A DNA stretch of 64,000 nucleotides from Lycium barbarum (lineage: Eukaryota > Streptophyta > Magnoliopsida > Solanales > Solanaceae). The position numbers were made by a program, and so were the translations under genes. The stretch's first letter is position 1. Every line of letters begins with the position of its first letter. The notes beneath the pieces are model-generated. The model was not told the origin of the DNA, made no database searches, and worked only from the letters and a program-made list of their open reading frames with translations. This document shows, one piece after another, positions 22,738-34,410 of this stretch. The DNA lies in assembly GCF_019175385.1 (NCBI RefSeq), contig NC_083341.1, positions 19,042,203 through 19,106,202 of the forward strand. Reading direction: 5' to 3'.

Positions 22738-25700
22738 TCAAGAGTTATGTACTACCTCCGATCCGGACATGCTTTTCTTTGGGGAACGAAAGATGGAGAA
22801 CTTAGCATCCCTCCCGAAACAATTAAATCTAGGTCCATATTCTGATTCATCATCATCACTGTCAACATTACTGGCATTAGTCCTATTCTGCTCGCTTCTG
22901 CGCCTTAGAAGGAAGACATTAAAGTAGTAGCTTACTAAAGACTCCCTGCTTTTGTTTGGAAAGAACTTAAAAATCTCCTTCCAGAAACTCTTCTCCTCAG
23001 ACAAAGGGTTCGACTTCACTATATCCTGAAACTTCCTTTCTTCTTCTCTTGACCAAGAAAGTGCAACTTCTTCACCCATAGAGTCAAATTTCCACTGATA
23101 ATAGGCTGATCCTAAATCAATCTTAACCTTCCTCCTTTTCTCGAAAATATGAAGCTTGACACAGTCATAAGAACCTGGAGATTGGCAGCCACAGATATCT
23201 TTCCTTCCTTTCCCAATAGGATTTCTGTCAATTAACGTTCTCTTTTTTACTCGTTTGTCTAGTGGCCAGATTTGGGTGCCCAGCCATTTCGGGTCAGTTT
23301 CATAGTTCTCCTCAATCCATTCAGGAACATCTGCTTGAAACTGTGGCCCAACTGGTATTCTCTTTTTGCGCTGCTTCCACCAAAAACAAATTTCTGACTC
23401 TGCAGATGAGTCGGTTGCTCCATCGACCTGATCCTCATCACTATGAGAACTTGAAGATGACACAGAAAACAGCAGTGCACGCCTCTTTTTCAGAGGATCT
23501 TTTGCAGATAGGACTCGCTGGCTGCATCTTAATCTTCCAGAACCAGAACTATCATCATACATAGATGGATGCATCTTCTGTTTATTTAAAAGGCAAATAA
23601 TTTTCTAAATTAAGCCAAAGCCTGGACAAAATTTGTGATCCTCCATAAATTTTGGATGTTCACATAAACATGATCTGCTAGATAAGTGGAATGAAGGGGT
23701 AAAAAAAAAAAAAAAAAAAGAGAGAGATGCTGAAGGGCAAATGATACAACGCTCTGTACTGCAACTCTGTGCAATTAGTGAAGTTTTACTTTCAGTATCA
23801 TACAAATGCACATAAACCAAGGGATGCTGTCTTGGTTGCTAAATAGTAAGTTGTCAAGTGAAAATGGCATGCTGTGCATAAAAAGATCACGACAGGAAGC
23901 AGGAAGTTCTCAGTTATAAACATGTCATTAAAAAATGGACATGATGGAAGTGGCTTAATCAATCTGGAACATGCTACAGGGTGGACAAACACAATCAGTA
24001 CTTTGACGGCAAGCTGTATTTTTCAGAAAAATTACAGCTGGACTATTTTAGATATAATAAACAATTTGGAAAATTGACATAAACCATCCATTTCTCTTCC
24101 CCTCAGTGCAAAACGTTACAATCCAGTTCACCTTGTCGATAGGGAGGAATGATGATAATGATGATAAGAACAATAACAATGCGTGGCATACTGGTCAATG
24201 AAGTGGGTTGAAAACCATAAGGTCTCTAGTCAAATCCCCAGCGGAGGATTCAACCGTCTGTCCAAGTCTTAACGGACAAAGTTACCCAGTTCTTGTGTTG
24301 GTGGAAGGTAGAAGGTACCCCATGAAATTAGCCAAGGCGCACGCAAGCTGGCCCCAACACCACAATTATAAAAATAACAATATTATTAATTTGCCAAATT
24401 CAGAGGTAAACACCGGTAGGTGGAATATGGTTCCTGATTCTTCCTATAGATGCCAAAATCATTTTACTTTGGCGCATTCCTCTCAAACGCAGGGCGTTTA
24501 TCCAATTGGCAGGTTTCATAGTTTCACCATTTCAATTTTCTTCAAATATATTCTCTTTTATCATTACCTAATTAAGTATGACCGGTGAAGAAACTCATCA
24601 TTCTTATACCTATACACTAATTAAGTACCTATTTTAGTTTACATTTTGCTTTCCAGAGAACTTACTAAATGTTTAAAGCAACTCTATCAGAAATATATGT
24701 GACATTGTTTTCATTTTGAATCACTCAAACATGTCTGAAACCATTCCACGGCTAACATTCTATACAACTTTCACGATTTTCATGAATTTAAATTCAATTA
24801 ACTATTCAAACTATTAATGTCCATCTGATGTTGCTTTTAATCAGATTATTTGCCAACAATTTTTAAATACTTTGTCTTACGACCACCTATATAATACAAG
24901 TAAAACTAACATCTTAAACTTTGTGTTCGGTCGGGAAAAAAACATTATGTGAAAATCCCATAAACTTGGGCCTTGGTGTCTCTAGGTTTTCCAACTATTG
25001 ATTACTTATTTACAAGCTCGTCTTGAAGGTAAATAACCCATTTTCCATTCAATGTGTGCCCTCTACGCTCAGCTTATCCTGTCTTAATGGGATAAGGTAA
25101 TACCACATACAAATGACATAAACCCAAATAAGATTAATGGCGCTAATTAAAAATTGCAAGAGAAAAGATTAGTATACTTCTTAGGTGAGTCACTAGGAAT
25201 TTTCTCTAGTCCAGATTTATAGCTAAAGCTAATATTAACCCAGTCTTAATAGCCCGTCGGAATTTCTATCACTCCTGTGATTCATCAAACTCCCATTACA
25301 TTTCCTGCAGGGACAATGAAATAGTCTCTGACATGTTCTACAAAGATCTAACAATCAGAGGTTGGTAGCCTGTCTAATTTTCATAATTTCGCCCTTCATC
25401 TTTACCCAAGTTGGAGCACATATGTCCCGTGTTCTCTTCTATTTAGCATGTCCATCTAACAACCTACCACAATTAGGAAGAGTCGAAGACATAACACATC
25501 TCTATGCCAAATTGTTTCTTTATTTGACAGAATAACATGTGGCTCCTATCCTTGCACATTATTTTGACCTGTTGTGGTTTTTCCAAGAAATGTGTTATCT
25601 CGTCAACTTATGAAATATACATTGTTATAGCCTCACCTAGAGGATCTCATCCTACTATAAACACAATAAAGCATCTGTCGCTATTGACCTACACATAGAA

Positions 25701-27666
25701 CCTGCACATTGTATTCATGATGCCATGCAACTGTAATTGTGCCTTTCTCAGTCAACTTCGTAATTGACCATCAAGAAAACTATAGGAAGGTAGTTTGACA
25801 TATTGTGTGAAGATGCCCCTTGAACCTTAACTTGACCCAAAAGCTAGCTCATGAGGGTACGTATGACCGAGATCATATAATAAGAACGCAATTCATCCCT
25901 CAACCGATATGGGACTTAACACTTCCCCACACACCCAGGACACAACCGAAGCATGGATTACAGGGGCCCAACATTGAGAAACAACAGCTTGGATCGACAG
26001 GTCTGGCTCCAGTATCATGTGAAGATATGGCTCTTGGGCCTAACTCAACTCTAAAAGTTAGCTCGTGAGAAGAGGATTGTCCAAGACTATATAAGGAGAC
26101 TACAACCAATTCCCTCAACCAACATGGAACTTAACAAAAGTTAAACCTTGGTGCAGCCTTTGATCTTCTAAAACAAATTCTAAGCAAATGTGATACAATT
26201 GAAGGATATGGATGAAGATGTCACACAAAAATCCATCACATGCCAAGCAGTTACCCCACCACCAGAGGCGAAGCCAGAACTTTTAGCTATGGGTTCTGAA
26301 CTAGAATTTTCTTTGTTTACTTGGTTCTGAATAAATTATTTGTACGTATTAAATGAACTTTTTAACACAAATACAGGATATCAGCCAAAACTACTGTGTT
26401 TTGCCGAACCACTAGCCACTATTGTGGCTCCGCCCCTGACCACCACCACCACCCCACAGACACATCCGCATCAAAATGACCGTAAAAGCAACAAACTATA
26501 ACAATGAGTTGAACTCTCAGTTGGAACTGAAGAAATAAGGCATTCTATCCACAAAATGAATAAGGCATATATATACAAGTTATCTAAAGCAACTACTATT
26601 TAATTCATTATGATATAAAGTATCAATCTCCAAGTACCTGCCGTATCGAATATTGAGCACATGAATCCACCACGTCCCTTTTCAAAAGCATTTCATCGCG
26701 CAGCAACAAAACCCGCTTCCACACTACTTCATTCCCATAATCCTTCCACTTAGACCTATCCGGCAAAATACCTATTGCAGTATCACAAGGATTCTTTGCA
26801 ACTTCACCAACCCACTTCACCAAATCCAAACAAGACTCTCTCTTCCTCTTCCTACTAACACAATCTTCCTCAACCACACTCGACTTCGTTAACAAGTCAT
26901 CTCTCCCATGCAGAACACTCCTATTTTCGTCGATATCACCCAAATTTGTAATTTTCACCAAATTTCTTTTACCATCAAATTTCTCAATAGTACTTCCACT
27001 CAAGTCATCAAAATCACCCAAATTTGTATTTTCTCCAAATTTCACCAAATTTCTTTTACCATCAACTTTCTCAGTACTTTCAAAATCACCCAAATTTGCA
27101 TTTTCTCCAAATTTCACCAAACCATTTTTACCATCAAATTTCCCAGTACCTTCATTTAAGCCAACATCAAAGTCACCCAAATTTGTACTTTCTCCAAATT
27201 TCACCAAATTTCTTTTACCATCAAATTTCTCACTACTACTTCCATTCAACCCATCAAAACCGCCCAAATTCACATTTTTATCAGAAATTTTCGCTAAAAT
27301 CTGCTTCAAATCCAACTCAACATCACTCAAATCACATTTTTGCACTTCATTTTTATCCATTTTCTTGATTCTTAACATCCATCTTTCTAATACATCCAAA
27401 TACTTAACATAAACCAACTTAACAGCTAAACCATAACTCAAATGAAACCCACAATTATTAGCAACTAAACCCCATAACATATTTTCACAAACTCTTTCAT
27501 ACCCACCATTTTGTCTAACAATTAAGTAAAGTTTGAATAAATCAATTGATTTTCCATTACCTAACATTGGTGGTAATGGTCTATAAAATAAAGTTCCACT
27601 AACGTTTTTGAAAAATATAGTAAGAATTTCCAAGAATAATAGCTTCACATTATCATAATCTACCAT
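22738..27666 (-). CDS. ARID-ELM2-SANT chromatin protein (plant ARID1-like family)
   Basis: Two coding exons: 27666-26638, then 23577-22738, with a GT-AG intron of 3,060 bp in phase 0 (donor at GCAG|GTACTT, acceptor at AACAG|AAG). The predicted protein is 622 residues. An ARID DNA-binding domain spans about residues 8-97 (FYRPLPPMLGNGKSIDLFKL, then NGGYERVCENMLWGLVA). Residues 131-247 are an imperfect tandem repeat. An ELM2-type motif IPVGPQFQADVPEW is at about 416-430, and a SANT/Myb-like domain at about 514-570 (LSWSREEERKFQDIVKSN ... FWKEIFKFFPNKSRESLVSYYFNVF). This domain order is that of the plant nuclear ARID/ELM2/Myb-like proteins, which are thought to act in histone deacetylase-linked regulation; that role is family knowledge. 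The start ATG is the first in the open frame. The gene appears intact despite three repeats in its intron. Confidence 0.9.
24181..24372 (+). mobile_element. tRNA-derived SINE in the ARID intron
   Basis: A 192-bp body with a Pol III-like head (GCGTGGCATACTGGTCAATG, then a B-box-like stretch AGTCAAATCCC) and a characteristic 3' part (GGTAGAAGGTACCCCATG, GCGCACGCAAGCTGGCCCC) that I recognise from Solanaceae SINEs. The 9-bp duplication AATAACAAT is at 24172-24180 and 24373-24381, although that sequence is low in complexity. Orientation is antisense to the host gene. Confidence 0.75.
25810..26140 (+). repeat. Dispersed repeat with two related modules in the ARID intron
   Basis: CCCAAAAGCTAGCTCATGAG ... 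CAACCGATATGGGACTTAAC at about 25838-25922 is echoed by CTCTAAAAGTTAGCTCGTGA ... CAACCAACATGGAACTTAAC at about 26048-26135. This wording is common in plant repetitive DNA, but I cannot assign it to an element class. No terminal repeats were found. Confidence 0.5.
26263..26438. mobile_element. 176-bp MITE with GGCGRAGCCA inverted ends
   Basis: The left end CAGAGGCGAAGCCA (26263) and the right end TGGCTCCGCCCCTG (ending 26438) are inverted repeats with two mismatches. The interior TATGGGTTCTGAA ... TTGCCGAACC is typical of a MITE family abundant in Solanaceae. The flanks repeat ACCAC, so the exact TSD is ambiguous. Confidence 0.7.
26926..27276 (-). repeat. Coding tandem repeat in the ARID protein linker
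   Basis: About four and a half units of 24-30 residues built on NLGDF ... EKFDGKRNLVKFGEN, covering residues 131-247 between the ARID and ELM2 regions. Unit length varies in multiples of three bases, so the frame is preserved. On the plus strand the repeat reads as CCAAATTTCACCAAATTTC words. Confidence 0.92.
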
Positions 27667-28261
27667 TGAGTTTTACACTAGTACACATACCACAAAAAAT
27701 TGCATTATCAACACAAAGAAGTTAAAAAAAAAAAATACACGTGGTAATTGTGTGTGTGTGTTTTTTTTTTTTTTTGGTACAGCTGTAATAAAGATGGGAA
27801 AGTTTTAGCAACTCATTTTGGGCGGGAAAATATGGATCTAGGGAAACTTTTTTGGGAAATATATGAACTGAAACAGTATGTTCAGCTGAAAGAAAAATGT
27901 GAAAAGAATATTTTTGAAGAATTTGAGGGGCCTTTTGAGAAAACAAAAAGAGAGAAACGTAACGGTAAAATGCTTAATTAAGAGTCAGGAGTGGAGGGTT
28001 AGAGAGTAAACTCTTTTTCTTGGTTGATGATTTCTAAGCCCCTTTTATTCAATAGTTCAACACTTGTTTTCATGTAATTTGCTTTAGATGGAAAAATTGG
28101 TTGTTATAAAATAATAGTAAAAGTACAAGACACCAAAAATATAGCTAAATAAGCTGGGGAGAAAGATATTTTATTGCATCTAAAGTACAAATGAATTGAA
28201 TTAACTTTCTATTTATAAAAGAAATGAAACTGCTGCAAGGCTTTTCCGGAAGCTACAACGG
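27667..28261. other. 5' flank of the ARID gene
   Basis: Expected promoter and 5' UTR of the minus-strand ARID gene. It contains a T run with a TG tract at about 27750-27774. No separate gene is supported; an open frame at 27748-27981 has no features. Confidence 0.4.
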
Positions 28262-28445
28262 GACTTTTCATAAGCTGCTGACAAGTTGCCTGCTTGAGCT
28301 ACTTGCAAGTTACCTGCTTGAGCTACTCGCAAGTTGTCTGCTTGATTGCGAGCCTAAGTAAGCAGCCACAAGACTTTTCTGGGAGCTTGCAAGCTGTCTG
28401 TATGAACTACTTGCAAGTTGTCTGCTTGATACTTGCAAGTTGTGC
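28262..28445 (+). repeat. Imperfect tandem repeat of CTACTTGCAAGTTGTCTGCTTGA units
   Basis: About six diverged copies of a roughly 22-24-bp unit built on CTTGCAAGTTGCCTGCTTGA, interrupted by two CAAGGCTTTTCCGG / CAAGACTTTTCTGG segments. The element of origin is unknown. Confidence 0.7.
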
Positions 28446-29050
28446 ATGCTTATCCAGGAAATTGTAGGAAATTGACATCCACAATACAATGTATTTACAA
28501 TAGGTCTATTATATAGTCTACTTATAGGAGTATTTTTTTTGTTTTAGGACCTTGGGGTGTGGTTGGGGGAAGGGTACTTAGGAAAAGACATCAGAGAAGT
28601 GATTTTCAAGAAATCTGGTCAAATAATTGACCACAAATTTGTAATAAAATACAAAGTTATTGTCCTAATTGTGATCTTCTTTATTTGCTTCTTATTTTAT
28701 TGTTAACTTGCGTTTCAAATAGAAATAGATTTATCTGTTTACCAATAACTATAATGTTATTAATAGTAGCTAAACTTTTAGTTCTTCACAATCTACTGCC
28801 TCATTTTTGTACTCGGCAAGAAATCCTCTTTTAGATAAGAGAAATTATTCAGGTGGTAAACACTCTTCACTTCCTACCCTAAAGTTGTGATTTCTAGTCA
28901 CAAAGGGAGCAAAAACAATAATGCTATTAAATTTTCATCTATTTAAATTCGATTGTGCATTAAATTTGAAATGAAATTATATAATCTAATGTGAATTTTT
29001 AATGCAAACTCAAGAACACGATAAAATCTAATACATAACTATGCAATGTC
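28446..29050. other. Intergenic DNA left of the outer retrotransposon
   Basis: No gene or repeat recognised. It ends at the ATATT duplication (29051-29055) of the outer Tat element. Confidence 0.45.
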
Positions 29051-29055
29051 ATATT

Positions 29056-29269
29056 TTTTTATCCCGAATTTAGGTAATCAATTGAATTTGTAAGTGAGGT
29101 ATAGGATATGTGGATGAGCTTTAATCTATTTGGTTGGAAGAAAACGTATATGGATTTGCTGTGAGCAAGTGAATCGAAATCGGTGATTTACACTAAATAT
29201 ATTTATTAAATAATATTTAGGTATTAGATGAGTAAATAAAGCTAAAGAAGAACACACAAATCCGGACCA

Positions 29270-29337
<68 letters not shown>

Positions 29338-29783
29338 ATATATTTTGCTATTACAATGTTCTAGATCTGAAAAAGCTAACCCTTGGAAGTAGGGAAATGC
29401 CTTCTATTTATAATTTTGCCTTATGGGCCCTCTATACAACATAAACTCCCTTTTGAATAAAGAAAACCCTAAAAGGATAAGGTTGGGTCGTACGGTCTGA
29501 CACCCATACGATTGGCAGTACAATGTGGCAGAACGGTCTTGACGCGTGGCAATTGTGTAACTAATCATCCGGACTAACGGTCACGATCACCCGGACCAAC
29601 GGCCACGATCAACCCGGCTATGGAGAAACCGGACCAAACGATTTCCTTCGCTTTCTTCTGATCAACCACTTCTAGTACGATACCTCCGGTCCGAAAGAAA
29701 GTCTTCATGCTCGTGCTTGTTTCTCTTTTCCCTCGATCCCCGGTCTCACCGGTCTAGTATAAATTCGATTTTTACCGTATACA
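29056..29783 (-). mobile_element. 3' LTR of the outer Tat element
   Basis: Matches the LTR at 58489-59220 over its whole length and ends ACCGTATACA. The terminal TG on the left has mutated to TT. It contains an expanded (AG)29 tract at 29275-29332, where the sister LTR has only about four units, and two copies of a 22-bp CCGGACTAACGG unit, where the sister has four. Confidence 0.92.
29275..29332. repeat. (AG)29 microsatellite inside the 3' LTR
   Basis: 58 bp of uninterrupted AG. The homologous position in the sister LTR reads CAGAGAGAGAGGGGAAAAG, so the expansion occurred after insertion. Confidence 0.97.
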
Positions 29784-30057
29784 GATAGTCCCCACACTTT
29801 CCGAACCGTAGTTTTACCGGAGTAACGGGAAGTGTATGAGTCACGAAACTGGTGGTTCCTAAAGCTCGTTCTTATCTTTTCATTTTGGCGGGAACAGTTG
29901 CGTCACGTCCCTCTGCCATCAGCCACGTGTCTCATCCCGAGCGGCCAACTTCGGCAACCGCCGTAACGCACGTCGTTTCAAATCACGTCTCATTAATTGT
30001 GGGACATGTGGCATCCCCCAGTTGGCTGGGATTTGTAACCGTCTCGGTTACCATGCC

Positions 30058-30065
30058 TATATAAG
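30058..30065 (+). promoter_or_regulatory. TATA box for the antisense gene of the Tat element
   Basis: TATATAAG within GCCTATATAAGGCC lies about 290 bp upstream of the ATG at 30354, on the strand opposite to gag-pol. A CACGTG core (G-box) is found about 130 bp further upstream at about 29925. The pyrimidine-rich stretch after it looks like a 5' leader. Promoter activity is inferred. Confidence 0.6.
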
Positions 30066-30353
30066 GCCTTTAACCTCTCCATTTCTCCATTTTACTTCAC
30101 TTCTTCTCCACTTCGAATCATCTTCCATCTCATATTTCTTGCTGATTCAACCGTTTTCTCCCCTTGATTCATTGTTTATCTTGTGTGAAAGAAAACCAAC
30201 TCTGCGAACTTCTTCATTTGTTGTTTTCCTATCGAAAGTGCTGCTTTGTTTCTTCTCATTTTGCCATTTTGAATTTTTTCAACTGCTCCTTCACTCCTAT
30301 TTTTTAACTTCTCCCTTTTCGAATTCGCCAATCTCCTTTTCCATAACTTCCAA

Positions 30354-33215
30354 ATGTCTGCCAACACCGAAACCACCTCCCATAATGTTCCCTCGGTTTC
30401 TTCTCAAGGAACCGAGCCAACTTCACAACCCCAGGGAAAAATCTCCTTTGAGCCCACTGTTTTGGACATTGTACCGTCCAAACCCAACTATAACAAGGAT
30501 TTTGAAGTTGAGAAGCCTTCTATGTTTGCTGATAGAGGGTTTGATGTAAGACGGTACCCGTCATCCATTACCGAGGACAAACTTGATCAAGTCCGGGCTG
30601 ATTGCGGATGGGATAACCGTTCGGTACAAGTGTTTGCCCCCGTACATGACGAATCGATCACCGATCATCGGGAGGGCTTCCTATACGTTTACACCTATCC
30701 TTTTACACTCAAGCTCAACCCCCAATCGACCCGGTTATTTTGGATATGTGCCGGACATATAATGTAACCCTAGCCCAGATTGGTCCGATAGTCTGGAGGA
30801 CCGTGGCCTGCCTCCGACTGTTGGCCAACAACTTGAAGAAGGAGTTTACGATGGCTCACTTCATCCGGTTATATTCCCCAAGGTTGTTCCGAGGGGGTGT
30901 AATAAAGCTCGCCAAGCGAAGCCGGAACCCAATCTTTTCGAAGATGGATGAAGATAGGGACCTAGGTTGGCTAGAGCGTTACGTCCGGGTGAGAAGCGCG
31001 GACATTATTCCGGCCAATTACATGCCCTTTCCGGAGAGGTGGAATGATAATCGTAAGTGTCTCAGTTATTTTAATAGTTACCTTTGAATGCTTTGTCAAA
31101 CACTAGTCCTTTCACATTATCACGATTTGTTCCCTTCTTTATCCCAGCCATGGCATGGATACCTCCGGCTGTCCGGAACATGATCGAATGGGTTGGCGCT
31201 CTCCTTAGCCAACACACCCATGAAGCACGGACATGGGGACTCTTGTCGCGTGGCCGATGGGTCGCTCAAAACCACGGTAATACTCTGCTTGGGTCGGTAT
31301 TCATTGCATTTTCTACCTTTTCCTTTTTATAACATCTTCGGTATTCATGTTTACCCAAGGGCTCGGTGGACCCAAGATCGGAGCCAGCGGCCGAACCCGC
31401 TGCGCCGGCACCCGAATTTGATTCAGCGGGTACATCCCGTATTATTGCTGCTGCCAACAAGAGGAGGAGAAACCCCTCAAACAAAGGGAAGAAACCGAAA
31501 AAGAGGTCAAGGAGCGTCGTTCGGACTCTTAGAGACGAAACAGAGCCCGATTTCCTCGTCCGGAGAATCGGTGTGACCCCTTTCATTGCTTCTATTCCAG
31601 AGGAGGATACCACCATTTCATCACTTCCTTCAGCCGGGGAAGGACCATCAGCTCCGGCATTGCACACAGGTGGGGAAGAAGTTCATTACCCGACTCCTCT
31701 AAGGTCAATTGAGTATGTTGATATTTCAGGTGATGCTTCATCCGAGGAGACCCCCCTGCAAAGGACCAGAAGGTCCGGGCATGCACCAGCTGCCGAAGCC
31801 GATCAGAGGGGTGAGCCGGTCCCCGACACCGAGGCTCCAATGGATGTTGGTCCACTGCCCGGCTACGAGACTGCTGCAACTTCCGAGATCCCTACCTCTA
31901 CCGAGGCTGCTCCGAATTCTCCAACTCCAGCTTCGAGGTCGGATAATTTTGATAATATGTTCTCAGATACTCCTCCTGCTATCTGGGAAGCTGCCGGTTT
32001 TGGACATCTCCCTATCCCTCGAGTCACGAGGGCAGCTAGCCGGTCCACCGAGACTGGTGCAAGGGATAGCCTGGTGCGCATTTTCCCAGCCCCAAGTGTG
32101 GAACCTAGGAGGACAAGATCGGTCGTGATTACCGTCCCCGAGGACTTCAGCTTTTTGTCTCGTCCGATGGGAGTAGCAAGCTACCTGAGGCCCCTCGTCT
32201 CGGACTCGGATAAGCGGAAGATGAACGGAGTCCCTGGCAGAGTCTCATTAACGAGGGCATGCACGCGGGAAATTAAGTAAGCTTATCAGCCTATCCTGGC
32301 ATAATTCAATGGGAATTTTAACTTCTCGTTTGTCCGAGTTTTAACTTCTTGTTTCTTTTACAGAGTGTGGTGCTCGTTAATGAAGCCTTCGTCCGCGCTC
32401 AGCAAGAAGTTGATGACCTTAAGGGCCAGCTGGATGCCCAGGGTCGAGAAACGGAGAAGTTCCAGCACATTTTGCGACTGAAGGAGGATGAATTGAACCG
32501 AGTTGTTGCCCTTTCCAACCTTCAACCCGAGCTCAAAGGGGCGAAGGCCAAAAACCTTCCGTTAAAGAATGAGTTGGCTGGAATGGTCGAGAAGAACCGG
32601 CTTCTGGAAGCTGACAAGTTCGGCCTTAGCCAAGACAACACTCGTTTTTCTTCGAGGCTTGGTTAGCTCGAAACCACTATCTCTCAACTCCGAGGGGAGC
32701 TTGCCTCTATCAAGTCTGATGCCGTGAACATGGCCGAGAGGCATCGGTTGCTTGAATCTGAGAGTGCTAACTACAAGGAGATGATGAGGGTGTTCGAGCA
32801 AAAAGCCAAGGACAGGGCCTGGATATGTGACGAGCTAAAAATCGAACTCGAGGAGACAGCCGAGGCTAATGACCTTCTCAAAGCCGAGCTTGAGTCGGCC
32901 ACTCAAATCCAAAAAGTCCTTGATGAAAAGAAGGATGAACTAATGGACAAGCTGGCCCAGGCTGAGGTCAATTTGGCAGAAGCCCTTAGGAGTGTGGAGG
33001 CTGCCGAGGCTCATACCACGATTGCAGTGGAGTATGAATGGTGGAAGTCCCGGAGGGCCACCCTTGAGCAAGCTGAGCATGGCTTTGCAGATCTCCTGGC
33101 CCTGATACTCGAAGCTAAAAGGATCGAGGAAGAAGCAAAGAGAGCCCTCGATACTGACTCCGAAGATTCCGAGCGGACAGTATCCGAACAATCCGGATCC
33201 AGCCACACCGGATAG
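30354..33215 (+). pseudogene. Antisense extra gene of the Tat element (spliced, decayed)
   Basis: It encodes a roughly 800-residue protein of unknown function, found in other Tat-clade elements as an additional gene opposite to gag-pol. Apparent exons are 30354-31052, 31148-31276, about 31349-32276 and 32366-33215, separated by GT-AG introns (GTAAGTGT ... TATCCCAG; GTAAGCTT ... TTACAGAG). Conserved-looking segments include IEWVGALLSQHTHEARTWGL and LLSRGRWVAQNH in exon 2. Exon 3 is Pro/Ala/Glu-rich and probably disordered. Exon 4 is a long coiled coil (repeated Glu, Lys, Leu; for example ERHRLLESESANYKEMMRVF). Lesions: a -1 shift in the C run near 30718-30722, an acceptor reading AT instead of AG at about 31347-31348, and an in-frame TAG at 32664-32666. 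It was once a coding gene and is now broken. Confidence 0.75.
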
Positions 33216-34410
33216 ACCAGGGCCTGTTTTTAGCCTTTATTTTGTCTTTTGTCTTTTGCCTTTTTAGCTTGATTTTTGTTTTTTAACTTCGTAGGGATTT
33301 TAGGTGTAAAATACCTTACATATATGGAATGTGCACTTTTCTTTTCTTTATTCTTTTGCTTGAATGCTTGTTATGATTTTTGCCCGAATTGTCGGTCCGT
33401 TTTAAGGACAAGCAGAGACTCAGAGTCATTTTTTCGGACTGCCTGAATATTGGCTTTTCTCTTCGTCCGGTACGTTTGTCCGGGAATTTGATCGAGTGGT
33501 TTGCCCGTGGGACTTATTTATTCTTTGTGAATTCAGACGTCTCCGAATCACGTTAGGAATTTTTAGGGCTGATATTTTTTCGGCTATTCATTTATCCTAG
33601 ATTAGGTTCGGACACCTGAATCCCAGCCTTAGCAAATTCTGATGTAGCAGTCCCCATTCGAGGGTGTTAAAGATTTTGGCTCGGTTCAATGTGACCTTGT
33701 TGCTTTTGTCGAATTTCGACAGTAGTGCCCGGAGTAGGGTATATGAATAAAGCGATGCCGAAATACGGTGGCAATCACCGGGGTAGGGTGTTTTAACAAG
33801 AAGACATATCCGAAATGCAATAATCCGAACTTTCGATAATCTTTGTATTGCAAGTATTTGTACTTACATGATACGAGAATTTTTTGTCGTTTCCTTCTGT
33901 TTTTGCCGCAGCAAATACTAAGTGGACACGATTCATTCTGATCGTTTGGTCCTTACATCGAAACCTAATACAGAAGGTCCGGTTTTGGTTTTGCCGTAGC
34001 AAATACTAAGTGGACACGATTCATTCTAATCATTTGGTCCTTCCATCGAAACCTAATACAGAAGGTCCGATTTTGGTTTGTTGTGCTCCTCCGTTTTCGA
34101 CTAACCGGGGTAAACCTCGATGTGGGTATAGTAGTCCCCTAGTGCTTATCCGAGCTGCAAGATCGGGTAAGCACTATCAAGTCCCCACTTGTAGGTTGTG
34201 GTCCCGAGTTTCCGGGCGCTTGTCCTCGTCTTTATCAAGTAACACGTTGTACTTGTTGCCTCATTAAAAACCTTGTCGGAAAACCCATTTTGGGACAAAA
34301 CCGTACTAAGGAAAAGAGTGCAACACGTGTTTTCAGACCTAGCCCCTAACTTTATCTGGTACTAGACTTCCTGCAAAAAAGAAAAGGTTAATAAACAAGG
34401 TGTCCATACC
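33216..34410. other. Non-coding region between the antisense gene and the integrase end
   Basis: This separates the two convergent coding units of the Tat element. It should hold the 3' ends of both transcripts. Apart from the 89-bp duplication at 33903-34079, no structure or reading frame was recognised. Confidence 0.6.
33903..34079 (+). repeat. Tandem duplication of an approximately 89-bp unit
   Basis: GCAAATACTAAGTGGACACG followed by ATTCATTCT...TTTGGTCC and CATCGAAACCTAATACAGAA occurs twice in a row with only a few differences between copies. Confidence 0.93.

Noticed and set aside
27024..27368. Plus-strand frames over the ARID linker repeat
   Set aside because: They are antisense shadows of the coding tandem repeat of the ARID exon.
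31266..31667. 133-codon minus-strand frame opposite exon 3 of the antisense gene
   Set aside because: It mirrors the Pro/Ala-rich coding strand; the plus-strand frame is much longer and connects to splice sites.
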